NCBI GenBank assembly: GCA_042854365.1 | Contig: AP031437.1 | Coordinates: forward strand, 2,790,001-2,854,000 | Direction of reading: 5' to 3' | Source: Anaeromassilibacillus sp001305115 | GTDB taxonomy: Bacteria > Bacillota > Clostridia > Oscillospirales > Acutalibacteraceae | DNA: 64,000 nt | Shown: piece after piece, positions 7,980 through 16,296 of the stretch | How the letters are laid out: the number at the start of each line of letters is the position of its first letter | Position numbering within the stretch: the stretch's first letter is position 1 | Program-made: the position numbers and the translations under genes | Notes under the pieces: generated by a model | The model's input: the letters and a program-made list of their open reading frames with translations, nothing else | Told to the model about the DNA's origin: nothing | Database searches by the model: none

Positions 7980-8696
7980 ATGAATACTCTCGTATTTACA
8001 CTGGGCGAACACCGATCCCAGCTGACTTTGAAAATCAGTACCTATCCCAACGGCAATCTCGCCATCAAGCTTTATGAAAAGGATCACGGCATCCTGATTT
8101 TTTGGGAAACCCTTACCACCAACTTAACCGGAATCCGGCCCGACCACTGCGCTTTCATCAATATAAAAGCCGCAGACGGACTTTTTCCAGTCTGGCTGTC
8201 AGACAATCACCTTGCGGAACCTACCGGGCAAATTCTTGAATCGGATGGCTGCCTTTACCCTGAATACCTGTTTAATGGCAAAGAACTGGATGCCCTGGAT
8301 CATGAGGGGCATACCCTCTACATCCGGCGGCAGAAAGGCGAGCTGGGGCGCCGCTTTGAGCGGCTGTATCTTGCCCTGCGAAGACTGGCGCGAGAAATCA
8401 ACGGATTCAGCTACACCGATTACAGCGGCTGGCGGTGTCTGGATGGGAGTTCCTCCACCCTGCCCCTCTGGATCGAGGCATTTGACCCTTCTCATGGCCG
8501 CAAATTCATCTTCACGCAGAAAGGTCCCGCACTCCAAACTACCATCCTCTATGCAGATGGTACAGAGAAGCAGCGCATCTATCGGCGTAAAGAGGACATG
8601 GCAACCGAGCTGATGGCCATGTTTCAGGAAGAATTGCGTGTCTACCCTCCCTGGTCTGAAGACCGGAGGAAACGGTACGAATATGAAAGACAATAA
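7980..8696 (+). CDS. DUF4313-domain protein (fused version)
   Basis: GGAGG lies 7 bases before the ATG at 7980. Residues 1-110 of 238 follow the DUF4313 pattern (STYPNGNLAIKLYEKDHG, then TTNLTG, CAFINIK, HLAEPTGQ, GCLYPEYLF). Residues about 125-220 carry the SGWR-PLWI-TQKGP domain found separately in the gene at 7528. It is a paralogue of the 6437/7528 pair in single-gene form. Function unknown; no membrane segment or catalytic motif seen. Confidence 0.75.
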   Translation: MNTLVFTLGEHRSQLTLKISTYPNGNLAIKLYEKDHGILIFWETLTTNLTGIRPDHCAFINIKAADGLFPVWLSDNHLAEPTGQILESDGCLYPEYLFNGKELDALDHEGHTLYIRRQKGELGRRFERLYLALRRLAREINGFSYTDYSGWRCLDGSSSTLPLWIEAFDPSHGRKFIFTQKGPALQTTILYADGTEKQRIYRRKEDMATELMAMFQEELRVYPPWSEDRRKRYEYERQ

Positions 8697-8713
8697 AATA
8701 GGAGGACATCATC

Positions 8714-9370
8714 ATGAAGATCCGTATCTATCCCAAATCCCTGTTGGAAACCGTATGGCAGCAGGACAAACTGCTGTTTACCCCAGAGGCAGAGCAACCA
8801 CCCCTGTGTCTTCGGTGTGGTCAGACGCTGGACCGCAGGCTGGTCATCAACGCCCTGAGCCGCTATGCAGATGTCCATATCTGCGAGGCGTGCGGTATGG
8901 ATGAAGCCCTGCGTGATGCCAACCGTTGCCCACTCCCTCTAACAGAATGGGCAGCTGTCAAAAACGGTTTGAGCCAGCAGCAGACCAATTTTGAAGATCC
9001 GCTACTGACTACTTCCTGCGCCTTTGAAGATCTGTTTCAGCAAGGCTCCCGTCCTGCCAGCGAGATAGCCTATTCCCGTTCTGATTATGATGGATGGAAA
9101 TGGTGGACCACCTGGCATCAGTGCCAAAAGGATACGCCTGTTCTGGAAGTTGCCCGTGAAATTGATGCTTTCCAGGATGCGCTATTCCAACTGCCGGAGT
9201 TTCGGAATTTGGACACCTTGACACGGTTCTGCCGAGGGTACGCCCAACCCACCAGCGAGCCCACCGAATTCAATTTGTATTCGGAAACTGCTCACTTTTA
9301 TATCTGGCTGCGGCTGATTACCAGGCGTCGAGATTATAATGTGTATGTACATTACTATCTGAAAGGTTAA
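8714..9370 (+). CDS. Zinc-ribbon protein of unknown function
   Basis: Two CxxC pairs (C32-L-R-C35 and C57-E-A-C60-G-M-D-E-A) form a likely zinc ribbon in the first 65 of 218 residues. The C-terminal part is aromatic and ends in a beta-rich stretch (FYIWLRLITRRRDYNVYVHY). TAGGAGG precedes the start. It is the last backbone gene before the cargo and is followed by a strong terminator. I cannot name a family. Confidence 0.65.
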   Translation: MKIRIYPKSLLETVWQQDKLLFTPEAEQPPLCLRCGQTLDRRLVINALSRYADVHICEACGMDEALRDANRCPLPLTEWAAVKNGLSQQQTNFEDPLLTTSCAFEDLFQQGSRPASEIAYSRSDYDGWKWWTTWHQCQKDTPVLEVAREIDAFQDALFQLPEFRNLDTLTRFCRGYAQPTSEPTEFNLYSETAHFYIWLRLITRRRDYNVYVHYYLKG

Positions 9371-9382
9371 AAAGTCTGCAAC

Positions 9383-9428
9383 GCACCGGATACAGTATGC
9401 CTATCGACTCTGTATTCGGTGCATTTTT
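9383..9428 (+). terminator. Rho-independent terminator closing the left backbone block
   Basis: GCACCGGATACAG pairs with CTGTATTCGGTGC (one wobble), followed by ATTTTT. Everything downstream up to 49.8 kb is cargo or partition genes. Confidence 0.85.
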
Positions 9429-9471
9429 CTCTATGAAATAGTTATTTATTTTGCTATACACTTATAAAATC

Positions 9472-9500
9472 TTGTTGCAAAAGTCAACCTGCTATATAAT
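9472..9500 (+). promoter_or_regulatory. Likely vegetative promoter
   Basis: TTGTTG (9472-9477) and TATAAT (9495-9500) are 17 bp apart. A second -10-like box of extended type, TGTTATAAT, lies at 9558-9566. Either could give basal expression of the first two-component system. Confidence 0.55.
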
Positions 9501-9586
9501 TATAAAGAAATATATTTTTCAAAATCTGTCCGTTGTAATATTTCGCAGACATTTGCCTGTTATAATATCCGCAAAAGCAAAGGAAG

Positions 9587-9618
9587 TTGAGGGATTTTTG
9601 AGATTTACCATATATCAT
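9587..9618 (+). promoter_or_regulatory. Regulator half-sites and -10 box before the first response regulator
   Basis: Two TTGAG half-sites at 9587 and 9598 are 11 bp apart, followed 10 bp later by TATCAT (9613-9618). The same layout occurs at 11405 before the ABC genes, which suggests autoregulation by the neighbouring response regulator. Confidence 0.65.
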
Positions 9619-9635
9619 ATAAAGAATGGAGGTGC

Positions 9636-10313
9636 ATGATTTTGAATCCTAAATTACTGGTCGTTGATGATGAACGCGGTATTGTTGATATGATACAGAG
9701 TTATTTTCAAACACGATATGATATTCTGACCGCTTATAGCGGCCAAGAAGCACTCAAAAAAGTAGCCTACAAACCAGATTTAATTTTATTAGACATCAAT
9801 ATGCCTGGAATGGATGGCCTGACTGTATGCCAGAAGATACGGGAACACATAGCCTGTCCCATTCTTTTTTTGACTGCTCGTATTGAATCCAGCGATAAGA
9901 TTATTGGATTTCAGGCCGGGGCGGATGATTATATCGTCAAGCCCTTTGATTTGGATGAATTGGGGGCGCGTATTGCTGCACATTTGCGCCGTGAGCAGCG
10001 ACGCCAAAATAATTCGGCAGTACACTTCTTTGGTGAATTGATACTGGACTATTCCGCCCGAACAGTTACAATCAATAATCAGAACATCCCGCTATCTAAG
10101 AGGGAGTTTGAGATTGTAGAACTTTTATCCCTCAATGCAGGACAGGTTTTTGATCGTGAGCGGATTTATGAGCGTGTGTGGGGATTAGATGGGGACGGAA
10201 ACAGCGATACAATTATGGAGCATATCCGGAAAATACGCGCTAAATTTGCAGCACATACATTGCACAATTACATTGAAACAGTTTGGGGGTGTGGGTATCG
10301 GTGGAACGCCTAA
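9636..10313 (+). CDS. OmpR/PhoB-type response regulator (system 1)
   Basis: The receiver domain has the acidic pair D11-D12, the phosphorylation site D53 (LILLDINMPG) and the conserved lysine in IVKPF. The C-terminal half is a winged-helix DNA-binding domain ending in IETVWGCGYRW. The ATG at 9636 is only 3 bases from GGAGG; the TTG at 9642 has better spacing and may be the true start. It is followed by its kinase and an ABC exporter, the usual order for systems sensing cell-envelope peptides. Half-sites at 9587-9602 are its likely own targets. Confidence 0.93.
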   Translation: MILNPKLLVVDDERGIVDMIQSYFQTRYDILTAYSGQEALKKVAYKPDLILLDINMPGMDGLTVCQKIREHIACPILFLTARIESSDKIIGFQAGADDYIVKPFDLDELGARIAAHLRREQRRQNNSAVHFFGELILDYSARTVTINNQNIPLSKREFEIVELLSLNAGQVFDRERIYERVWGLDGDGNSDTIMEHIRKIRAKFAAHTLHNYIETVWGCGYRWNA

Positions 10314-11401
10314 AAAATATGGGACTAAAGAAATCTTTCCTGTTATTATCCCTCTCCTGTTTAGCGGTGGCATTTCTCCTGCTTGGTGCGGTTATCTTTC
10401 TTTGCCGTGGCATTGAAAACTATTATCCTTTAGGCGGTGTAGAAATCCTATCGGATGGTTCAATCGTACCCCTGCCATCTCCTACGGCGTCACAACAGCG
10501 CATTTTGGCTATCCTAAATATTGTGCAGACGCTTTCCTGTATTCTTTTCCCGGTAGGTGGATTGATTGTTTCAGTCTTTCTTTTTTATTATCTCAAATTG
10601 AAGCAGCCTATTTCCTGCCTGCAAAATGGCATTATGCGGATTCAGAATAATGATCTGGATTTTTCGCTGCCGATTTTGTCTAATGATGAAATGGGACAGC
10701 TATGTGCTGCCTTTGAAGAAATGCGGAGTGAACTTTTGAAATCGAATCGGCTGTTGTGGCAACAGGCCGAGGAACGCAAACGGCTCAATGCCGCATTTTC
10801 CCATGATCTGCGTAACCCGATTACGGTCTTAAAAGGAAGTGTAAAACTTTTGCGGCAAGGTATTCAGGATGAACAGACCATAGACCGGCTGGAAAGTTAC
10901 ACTTTACGGATCGAGCAGTATGTAGAAGCTATGAGCAGTGTTCAAAAATTGGAACAACTCTCTGTTAAGCCAAAAGAAATCAGACTATCAGTTTTACAGA
11001 GTGAATTGCAGGAAACAGCACGAATGTTAGCACTATCCAAAAAAGTTTCTGTTTTAGTACCATCAGGTGGAACAGTTTGTATAGATCACGGGCTATTTCT
11101 TACCGTAGCAGAAAATCTGATTGGAAATGCGGCGCGATTTGCAGAAAAAGCAATCTCTATTCAAATAACGCTGCAAAATGATTCTTTGGTCTTGAAAGTA
11201 GAGGATGACGGTGCGGGGTATCCGCTGTCTCTCGTGCAGAATGGGCCAAATCCCTTTGAAACGACAAGTAGCAATTCCTCACATTTCGGAATGGGACTTT
11301 ACAGCAGCAGAATTTTATGTGAAAAACATGGTGGACGATTGATTTTGGGAAATCAGGCCGGGGGCGGTGCATCCGCAACTGCCATTTTTCATTTCGTGTA
11401 A
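10301..11401 (+). CDS. Sensor histidine kinase (system 1)
   Basis: The protein (about 366 aa) has two membrane segments (residues 12-36 and 75-98) around a short extracellular loop, then a HAMP-like linker, the H-box AAFSHDLRNP with H168, the N-box ENLIGNAARF, the G1 box VEDDGAGYP and the G2 box FGMGLYSS. It would phosphorylate the regulator encoded just upstream. The GTG at 10301 overlaps the regulator's end and has a GGGGG site; the ATG at 10319 has none. The small extracellular loop makes direct sensing of a large ligand unlikely. Confidence 0.92.
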   Translation: MERLKNMGLKKSFLLLSLSCLAVAFLLLGAVIFLCRGIENYYPLGGVEILSDGSIVPLPSPTASQQRILAILNIVQTLSCILFPVGGLIVSVFLFYYLKLKQPISCLQNGIMRIQNNDLDFSLPILSNDEMGQLCAAFEEMRSELLKSNRLLWQQAEERKRLNAAFSHDLRNPITVLKGSVKLLRQGIQDEQTIDRLESYTLRIEQYVEAMSSVQKLEQLSVKPKEIRLSVLQSELQETARMLALSKKVSVLVPSGGTVCIDHGLFLTVAENLIGNAARFAEKAISIQITLQNDSLVLKVEDDGAGYPLSLVQNGPNPFETTSSNSSHFGMGLYSSRILCEKHGGRLILGNQAGGGASATAIFHFV

Positions 11402-11404
11402 TCC

Positions 11405-11436
11405 TTGAGCAATTTTTGAGATTTATCATTTACACT
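11405..11436 (+). promoter_or_regulatory. Regulator half-sites and -10 box before the ABC genes (system 1)
   Basis: TTGAG at 11405 and 11416 (11 bp apart) is followed after 10 bp by TACACT (11431-11436). The segment TTTTTGAGATTTA is shared with the site before the regulator gene. Confidence 0.7.
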
Positions 11437-11469
11437 CTCCTTATACCACAAATAAGGAGAGTGTTTTTT

Positions 11470-12144
11470 ATGAATATTGAGGCAAAGAATTTATCAAAGA
11501 TTTATGGTGATGGTGAAAACCGAGTGGTGGCTTTGGATCATGCGAATCTCGAAATTGTATCCAGCGATTTTATTTCTATTATGGGACCATCTGGAAGCGG
11601 AAAAAGTACCCTGCTTCATTTGCTTTCCGGCTTGGATAAGCCATCTTCCGGTTCGCTGACCTACGATGGTAAAGATATTTACAGTTACAGCGATAAGGAG
11701 TTGTCGGCATTCCGCCGGAAACGGATCGGATTTATTTTTCAACAATTTAATCTGCTTCCGGTTCTGACGGCGAAAGAAAATATTATCATGCCTCTTTTGC
11801 TGGATAAACAAAAACCGGATGAAGCATACCTGAAGCAGCTTACAGAACTGCTTGGCATTCAGGGGCGCTTGGAACATCTGCCCCATGAGTTATCCGGCGG
11901 CCAGCAGCAGCGTGTAGCCATTGCCCGCGCTTTGATTGCAAAACCAGATGTGATTTTTGCTGATGAGCCTACGGGAAATCTGGACAGCAAAAGCGGCGGC
12001 GAAGTCATGGAACTGCTTCAAAATGTATGGAAAAAGATGGGTAAAGCTCTCGTTGTCATTACCCATGACAGCCGTATTGCGCGAATGGCAGACCGCCAGT
12101 TTCAGATCGTAGATGGTGTGCTTGCGGAGGTGACAGCGAAATGA
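11470..12144 (+). CDS. ABC transporter ATP-binding protein, MacB/LolD type (system 1)
   Basis: The 224-aa protein contains Walker A (GPSGSGKS, 39-46), the Q-loop (FIFQQFNLLP), the signature LSGGQQQR, Walker B (VIFADEPTGNLDS) and the H-loop (VITHD). It is the energising subunit for the FtsX-type permease encoded next, whose start overlaps its stop (ATGA). AAGGAG precedes the ATG at 11470. Transporters of this class beside a two-component system usually protect against cell-wall-active peptides, which is the inferred role here. Confidence 0.95.
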   Translation: MNIEAKNLSKIYGDGENRVVALDHANLEIVSSDFISIMGPSGSGKSTLLHLLSGLDKPSSGSLTYDGKDIYSYSDKELSAFRRKRIGFIFQQFNLLPVLTAKENIIMPLLLDKQKPDEAYLKQLTELLGIQGRLEHLPHELSGGQQQRVAIARALIAKPDVIFADEPTGNLDSKSGGEVMELLQNVWKKMGKALVVITHDSRIARMADRQFQIVDGVLAEVTAK

Positions 12145-14633
12145 AATCTTATCGTACATTAGCATTAAAAGAACTGCTGTCCCCAAAAGTCACTTCTATT
12201 CTTATTTTGATTGCCGTTGTGCTGTCTACTATGATGACAACCATTGTAGGACAATCCATTGGCGTACTTAGTGCAATGCGGGAACAGCAAGCCATCGCTA
12301 TCGGAGGAAACCGATATGCCACTTTTTTGCAGATGAATGCAGATCAGCTTCACGCACTGGAACAGGATGAGCGCCTTTCCTATGTAGGGAAATCTATTTA
12401 TATGGGAAGTTTAGAACTCTCCCCATCTCTTACCCTTGGTTTGATGGAATATTGGGATGATACTGCCGCTATCTATCCATCCAGTACCAGTGTAGAAGAA
12501 GGTCGTCTGCCGGAAGCCCCGATGGAAATAGCTCTTTCGGAAGATATTCTGAAATATCTTGGCTTTGAGGGCGGTATTGGAGATAAGATTACACTTTCAC
12601 TGCAAAAAAATCTTCGCCACAACATTGCGGACAGCTATTCCTATACAGCAGAATTTGTTCTTACAGGGATATTGAAAAATAACTACTTGGGATATACAAG
12701 CGGCACTGTTACGGGAGTTGTAGGGGAAGGAACTGCTGAACAACTTTTAACGGAATCTTATATTTATTACAATGTGGATATTCGGACTGCCGATAAAAAG
12801 AATTTTCAAGCAGTTGTCGATGACATCAATAAGGAATTTAATATCCATGAACTTGATACCAGCTATAATATTGTATATTTGAACGCCTTGGGAATTTCCT
12901 ATACTGCAAATTCCGAGGGTGCTAATGATAAGGGATTCTCTTTTATGACAGTCGCAGGGATATTAGTGGGTACTTTGATTTTGCTGGCTGCTGGTCTTGT
13001 GATTTACAACATTCTGAAAATATCTGTATCAAAACGGATAAAGGGATATGGAACACTTCGGGCTATTGGAGGCGAAAAAGGACAGCTTTATCAGATCATT
13101 GTAATTGAAGTAATCCTATTGTGCCTGATGGGGATTCCTATTGGTATGCTTCTTGGCTTCCTGAGTGCCAGAGGAATTTTAGAGGCAGCTACCGGCTTGG
13201 TTTCCCCTGAATTGTTCTTGGTTCAGGATGCTTCTGAATTGAAAACTCTAATAGCAGAGAACAGTTCTTTGAATGGAACCTTACTGGTTTTAAGCGGAGC
13301 AATCACTTTGGCGTTTGCGTTGTTTGCAGCATTACCAGCAGCCAGATCAGCCGCAAGGGTATCTCCCATTATGGCGATGTCTGGAACAAATCTAAAAATT
13401 CGGCGCAGAAAGCGTAAAACAAAGAAAATCCATAATTTTGAAGCATATTATGCCCGCCTGAACTTAAAGAGAAATAAAGGCCGTACTGCAATTACAATTT
13501 TGTCCCTTGTTATGAGTATCACGGTTTTTATTGCCCTGCAAGGGTTTTCCTCTCTCCTGAACGCTGCAAGCGCCCTGCAAGATAATCATGTAGGAGATTA
13601 TCAGATCACAAATGAAAGTATTGGATTTACCACAGATGATCTGAACACTTTGCGGAAAAATGAAGCTGTGCAAAGTGTAGCCGCCATACAATTTTCGCTT
13701 TACGAACAAAATGAAAATGGGCTGCTCGATGAAATCAGTCTTGAATTTCAACTGAAACCCGGCGAAACTTTTCAGGTTGTCGGATTGAACGATGAATATT
13801 GGGATTATTTTATGGGGGATCAATTACCAGAAGAACAGCTTGGACAACTGAAATCAGGGAACGCCTGTATAGTAAGGAATCCTATTCCCATGAGCTACGG
13901 CGAAGATGTTCTTGAATTTACAAATATAGAGGCCGGAGAAAACATCTGTGTTGCGGGAATGGAGCTGAATGTTTTGAAAACCTTGGATGGCTATGACGGT
14001 TATCTTGGTATTGGAAATGGCGGTTTCACAAATGGTGTTCAAGTGATCGTTGATGATGCTATCTATGAACGCCTGACGGGAAAAGATACCTATTCAGAGT
14101 TTTTGCCTACACTGAACGAGGGTGCTGACAGGGAAAACTTTGATACATTTATCGAGGCGTTTTGTAACAGAATACCGGGGACAACATTCTTGTCATATGA
14201 AGAAACCGACCAGCAACTAAAAGAGAGCTTTGCACAAATTCAAATGCTGGCATGGGGGCTGATTCTTTTCGTTGGCCTGATTGGTATTCTTAATATCATC
14301 AATACCGTTTACACAAATATTCACACCAGAGTAACAGAAATCGGTATGCAGCGGGCCATTGGAATGAGTGCCGATAGCCTTTATAAAACTTTCCTTTGGG
14401 AAGGTGCATATTACGGAATCATTGCCTCTGTGATTGGAAGCGTGCTGGGATATGTTTGTACGATCTTCATTGAGGCGGCCACGAGCGACACCATCCAGCT
14501 TGTTGCAATCCCTGTCATGCCCATTCTTGAAGCAACCCTCTTGGCAGTAGGAGCTTGCTTGCTGGCAACAGCAATTCCTCTGCGGAAAATTTCAAAAATG
14601 AGTATTGTAGATTCCATTGAAACGGTTGAGTAG
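12141..14633 (+). CDS. FtsX-type ABC permease (system 1)
   Basis: The 830-aa membrane protein has the duplicated FtsX layout: an N-terminal membrane helix (SILILIAVVLSTMMTTIVG), an extracytoplasmic domain of about 220 residues, three helices around residues 270-430, then a second copy of the same plan ending in three helices (LILFVGLIGILNIINT onward). The coupling segment RVSPIMAMSG follows the third helix. It pairs with the ATPase directly upstream. Substrate is inferred, not shown. Confidence 0.93.
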   Translation: MKSYRTLALKELLSPKVTSILILIAVVLSTMMTTIVGQSIGVLSAMREQQAIAIGGNRYATFLQMNADQLHALEQDERLSYVGKSIYMGSLELSPSLTLGLMEYWDDTAAIYPSSTSVEEGRLPEAPMEIALSEDILKYLGFEGGIGDKITLSLQKNLRHNIADSYSYTAEFVLTGILKNNYLGYTSGTVTGVVGEGTAEQLLTESYIYYNVDIRTADKKNFQAVVDDINKEFNIHELDTSYNIVYLNALGISYTANSEGANDKGFSFMTVAGILVGTLILLAAGLVIYNILKISVSKRIKGYGTLRAIGGEKGQLYQIIVIEVILLCLMGIPIGMLLGFLSARGILEAATGLVSPELFLVQDASELKTLIAENSSLNGTLLVLSGAITLAFALFAALPAARSAARVSPIMAMSGTNLKIRRRKRKTKKIHNFEAYYARLNLKRNKGRTAITILSLVMSITVFIALQGFSSLLNAASALQDNHVGDYQITNESIGFTTDDLNTLRKNEAVQSVAAIQFSLYEQNENGLLDEISLEFQLKPGETFQVVGLNDEYWDYFMGDQLPEEQLGQLKSGNACIVRNPIPMSYGEDVLEFTNIEAGENICVAGMELNVLKTLDGYDGYLGIGNGGFTNGVQVIVDDAIYERLTGKDTYSEFLPTLNEGADRENFDTFIEAFCNRIPGTTFLSYEETDQQLKESFAQIQMLAWGLILFVGLIGILNIINTVYTNIHTRVTEIGMQRAIGMSADSLYKTFLWEGAYYGIIASVIGSVLGYVCTIFIEAATSDTIQLVAIPVMPILEATLLAVGACLLATAIPLRKISKMSIVDSIETVE

Positions 14634-14820
14634 AACACTATTTTTTGAACTGTCCGAACTTTCTAATATTTTGTGGACATTTAGGTTTTAGAATGACCTT
14701 ATCAGTGAAAGCAGGTGGATAAAGGAGCTTTTGTCTATTTGCTGTGCTGATTCTGGTACAGTTGGCGGCCACTGGCACAACAGTTTTCCGCATTTACCCC
14801 AAGCAAAGGAGGCGAACAAT

Positions 14821-15243
14821 ATGGGCAAATTTTTAATATTATCCGTCACTGACCACGAAGAACATATACTCAATAAAATTATGGAAACTATCGCAAACGA
14901 GCCGAAGCTTAACCATATTGCGCCTCCTCTCCCTTGCAACATTCTTTCTTTTAAAAATCTGGAAATTCGGCTAAAGGAGCAGACAGTATCCTGCAGAGGT
15001 CAACTTGTTACTCTGACTCACCATGAGTTTGCTGTCCTTACATATCTGGCTCGTCACCCTGGCTGGGTATTCTCAGCCAGCCAAATTTACGAGGCTGTAT
15101 GGGATAAAGACGGCGAATGCTGCGGTACTGCCGTTGCCAGTGTCATCAGCCAGATCCGGCGTAAACTGACACCTGATATGCCAAGAGGCGGTTATATCCG
15201 CACTGTGTTGGGCAGCGGGTATAAATTTGAATCCAGGATATAG
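14821..15243 (+). CDS. Orphan OmpR-type winged-helix protein, copy 1
   Basis: This 140-aa protein has no receiver domain. Residues about 50-140 form a winged-helix effector domain (LTHHEFAVLTYLARHPGWVF, QIYEAVW, then SQIRRKL and YIRTVLGSGYKFE). The first 45 residues (MGKFLILSVTDHEEHILNKI...) are conserved among five copies in this window and may be a shortened sensing or dimer part. AAGGAGG precedes the ATG at 14821. It sits between cargo systems 1 and 2, with its own terminator. It probably regulates nearby genes, but the target and any signal are unknown. Confidence 0.85.
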   Translation: MGKFLILSVTDHEEHILNKIMETIANEPKLNHIAPPLPCNILSFKNLEIRLKEQTVSCRGQLVTLTHHEFAVLTYLARHPGWVFSASQIYEAVWDKDGECCGTAVASVISQIRRKLTPDMPRGGYIRTVLGSGYKFESRI

Positions 15244-15286
15244 GAAACGCTGGACACAGTGGCCTGTTGGCTCTGTCCGGCGTTTC
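15244..15286 (+). terminator. Terminator after winged-helix copy 1
   Basis: GAAACGCTGGACA pairs with TGTCCGGCGTTTC (one G-T pair). The same hairpin, slightly changed, follows copy 2 at 21293, and the bases after both are alike (TATAAAATAAGG). Confidence 0.8.
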
Positions 15287-15401
15287 GCTTTATATAAAAT
15301 AAGGTTGTAGACATTGCTTCCTTGCGTTGATTGAGCGAAGAAATTATAATTGAGGAATCACAGAAATCCACATAATTTATATTCTATGAAAAAACAAGTA
15401 G

Positions 15402-15548
15402 GAAAAATGGGGTGTTACCTCAAGGCAGACCAATTATTTGTGTGCCGGTGGGCGTATCCCCGGCGCTGTAAAGATGGCTACCATTTGGCTGATTCCCAAG
15501 GATGCGGAGAAACCGGCAGACCGTCGTTTCAAAAATACAAAAAAATAA
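15402..15548 (+). pseudogene. Remnant of an AlpA/excisionase-like HTH gene
   Basis: Read from 15402 the frame encodes EKWGVTSRQTNYLCAGGRIP and continues GAVKMATIWLIPKDAEKP to a TAA at 15546. This matches the intact 62-aa HTH protein at 49599-49787 (EKWGVTPRRVNYYCAGGRIH, GAVKMAGVWLIPKIAEKP). A TAG at 15399 and loss of the normal first helix remove the start, so it is a truncated copy. Like the intact one, it lies directly before a response regulator gene. Confidence 0.75.
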
Positions 15549-15555
15549 TCCTCTC

Positions 15556-15587
15556 GTGAGGTTTCTGTGACATTTGGATGCTACACT
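15556..15587 (+). promoter_or_regulatory. Regulator half-sites and -10 box before the response regulator (system 2)
   Basis: GTGAG at 15556 and GTGAC at 15567 are 11 bp apart, with TTTCT between them. TACACT follows at 15582-15587, 10 bp after the second half-site. The ABC promoter at 17403 has the same layout. Confidence 0.7.
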
Positions 15588-15609
15588 AAGAATGAAGGAG
15601 TGTGATACA

Positions 15610-16296
15610 ATGCGAATTTTAGTAGTCGAGGATGACCGACTTTTGAATAATACCTTGTGCTATAACCTGGATACTGCGGGCTATGTCGTGGACTCTGCAT
15701 TGACAAAATCAGCAGCCAGCAACTTTCTGACCAAGCAGGACTATGACCTGATCGTGCTGGATGTAAACCTGCCGGATGGGAACGGCTTTGATTTCTGCCG
15801 TGAGGTAAAAGAGCGCCGGCCGGATACGGCAGTGATCTTCCTGACCGCAAATGATATGGAGAGCGATATGCTGAGGGGCTATGAGCTGGGTGCAGAGGAT
15901 TATGTGACCAAGCCATTTCCTATGAGCGTTTTTCAAAAAAAGCTGTCCGTGGTGCTGGGGCGGCTGGCGAAGCAGTCTGGCGGCGGGGATTGCTATGAGG
16001 ATGGCGCGCTGTCCATCAATTTCTCGGAGATGACGGCTTCCCTGTCCGGTAAGCCGCTGGTGTTCACTCCATTGGAATACCGGCTGTTGAAAATCATGAC
16101 CAAAAACCCGCAGAATGTTTTGACCAGGCAGGTGCTGCTTGAAAAGCTGTGGGATGCCGATGGGAACTTTGTGGATGAACACGCCCTGACTGCGGCCATC
16201 AGCCGGGTGCGGAATAAAATTGAAACGGATGGACGCCAGTACATCAAGACGGTGTACGGCATGGGCTATATGTGGATCGGAGGGGCATCGAAATGA
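15610..16296 (+). CDS. OmpR/PhoB-type response regulator (system 2)
   Basis: This 228-aa protein has receiver residues E7-D8-D9, phosphorylation site D51 (LIVLDVNLPDG) and the KPF lysine, followed by a winged-helix domain ending in IKTVYGMGYMWIGG. GAAGGAG precedes the ATG at 15610. It is clearly related to the regulator at 43392, and its partner kinase overlaps its stop. Matching half-sites stand before this gene and before the ABC genes at 17467, pointing to control of both. Confidence 0.94.
   Translation: MRILVVEDDRLLNNTLCYNLDTAGYVVDSALTKSAASNFLTKQDYDLIVLDVNLPDGNGFDFCREVKERRPDTAVIFLTANDMESDMLRGYELGAEDYVTKPFPMSVFQKKLSVVLGRLAKQSGGGDCYEDGALSINFSEMTASLSGKPLVFTPLEYRLLKIMTKNPQNVLTRQVLLEKLWDADGNFVDEHALTAAISRVRNKIETDGRQYIKTVYGMGYMWIGGASK

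Noticed and set aside
9636..11401. Naming the first two-component system VanR/VanS.
   Set aside because: Resemblance is only at the level of the OmpR/EnvZ-type families; no vancomycin resistance genes are present, and an exporter follows instead.
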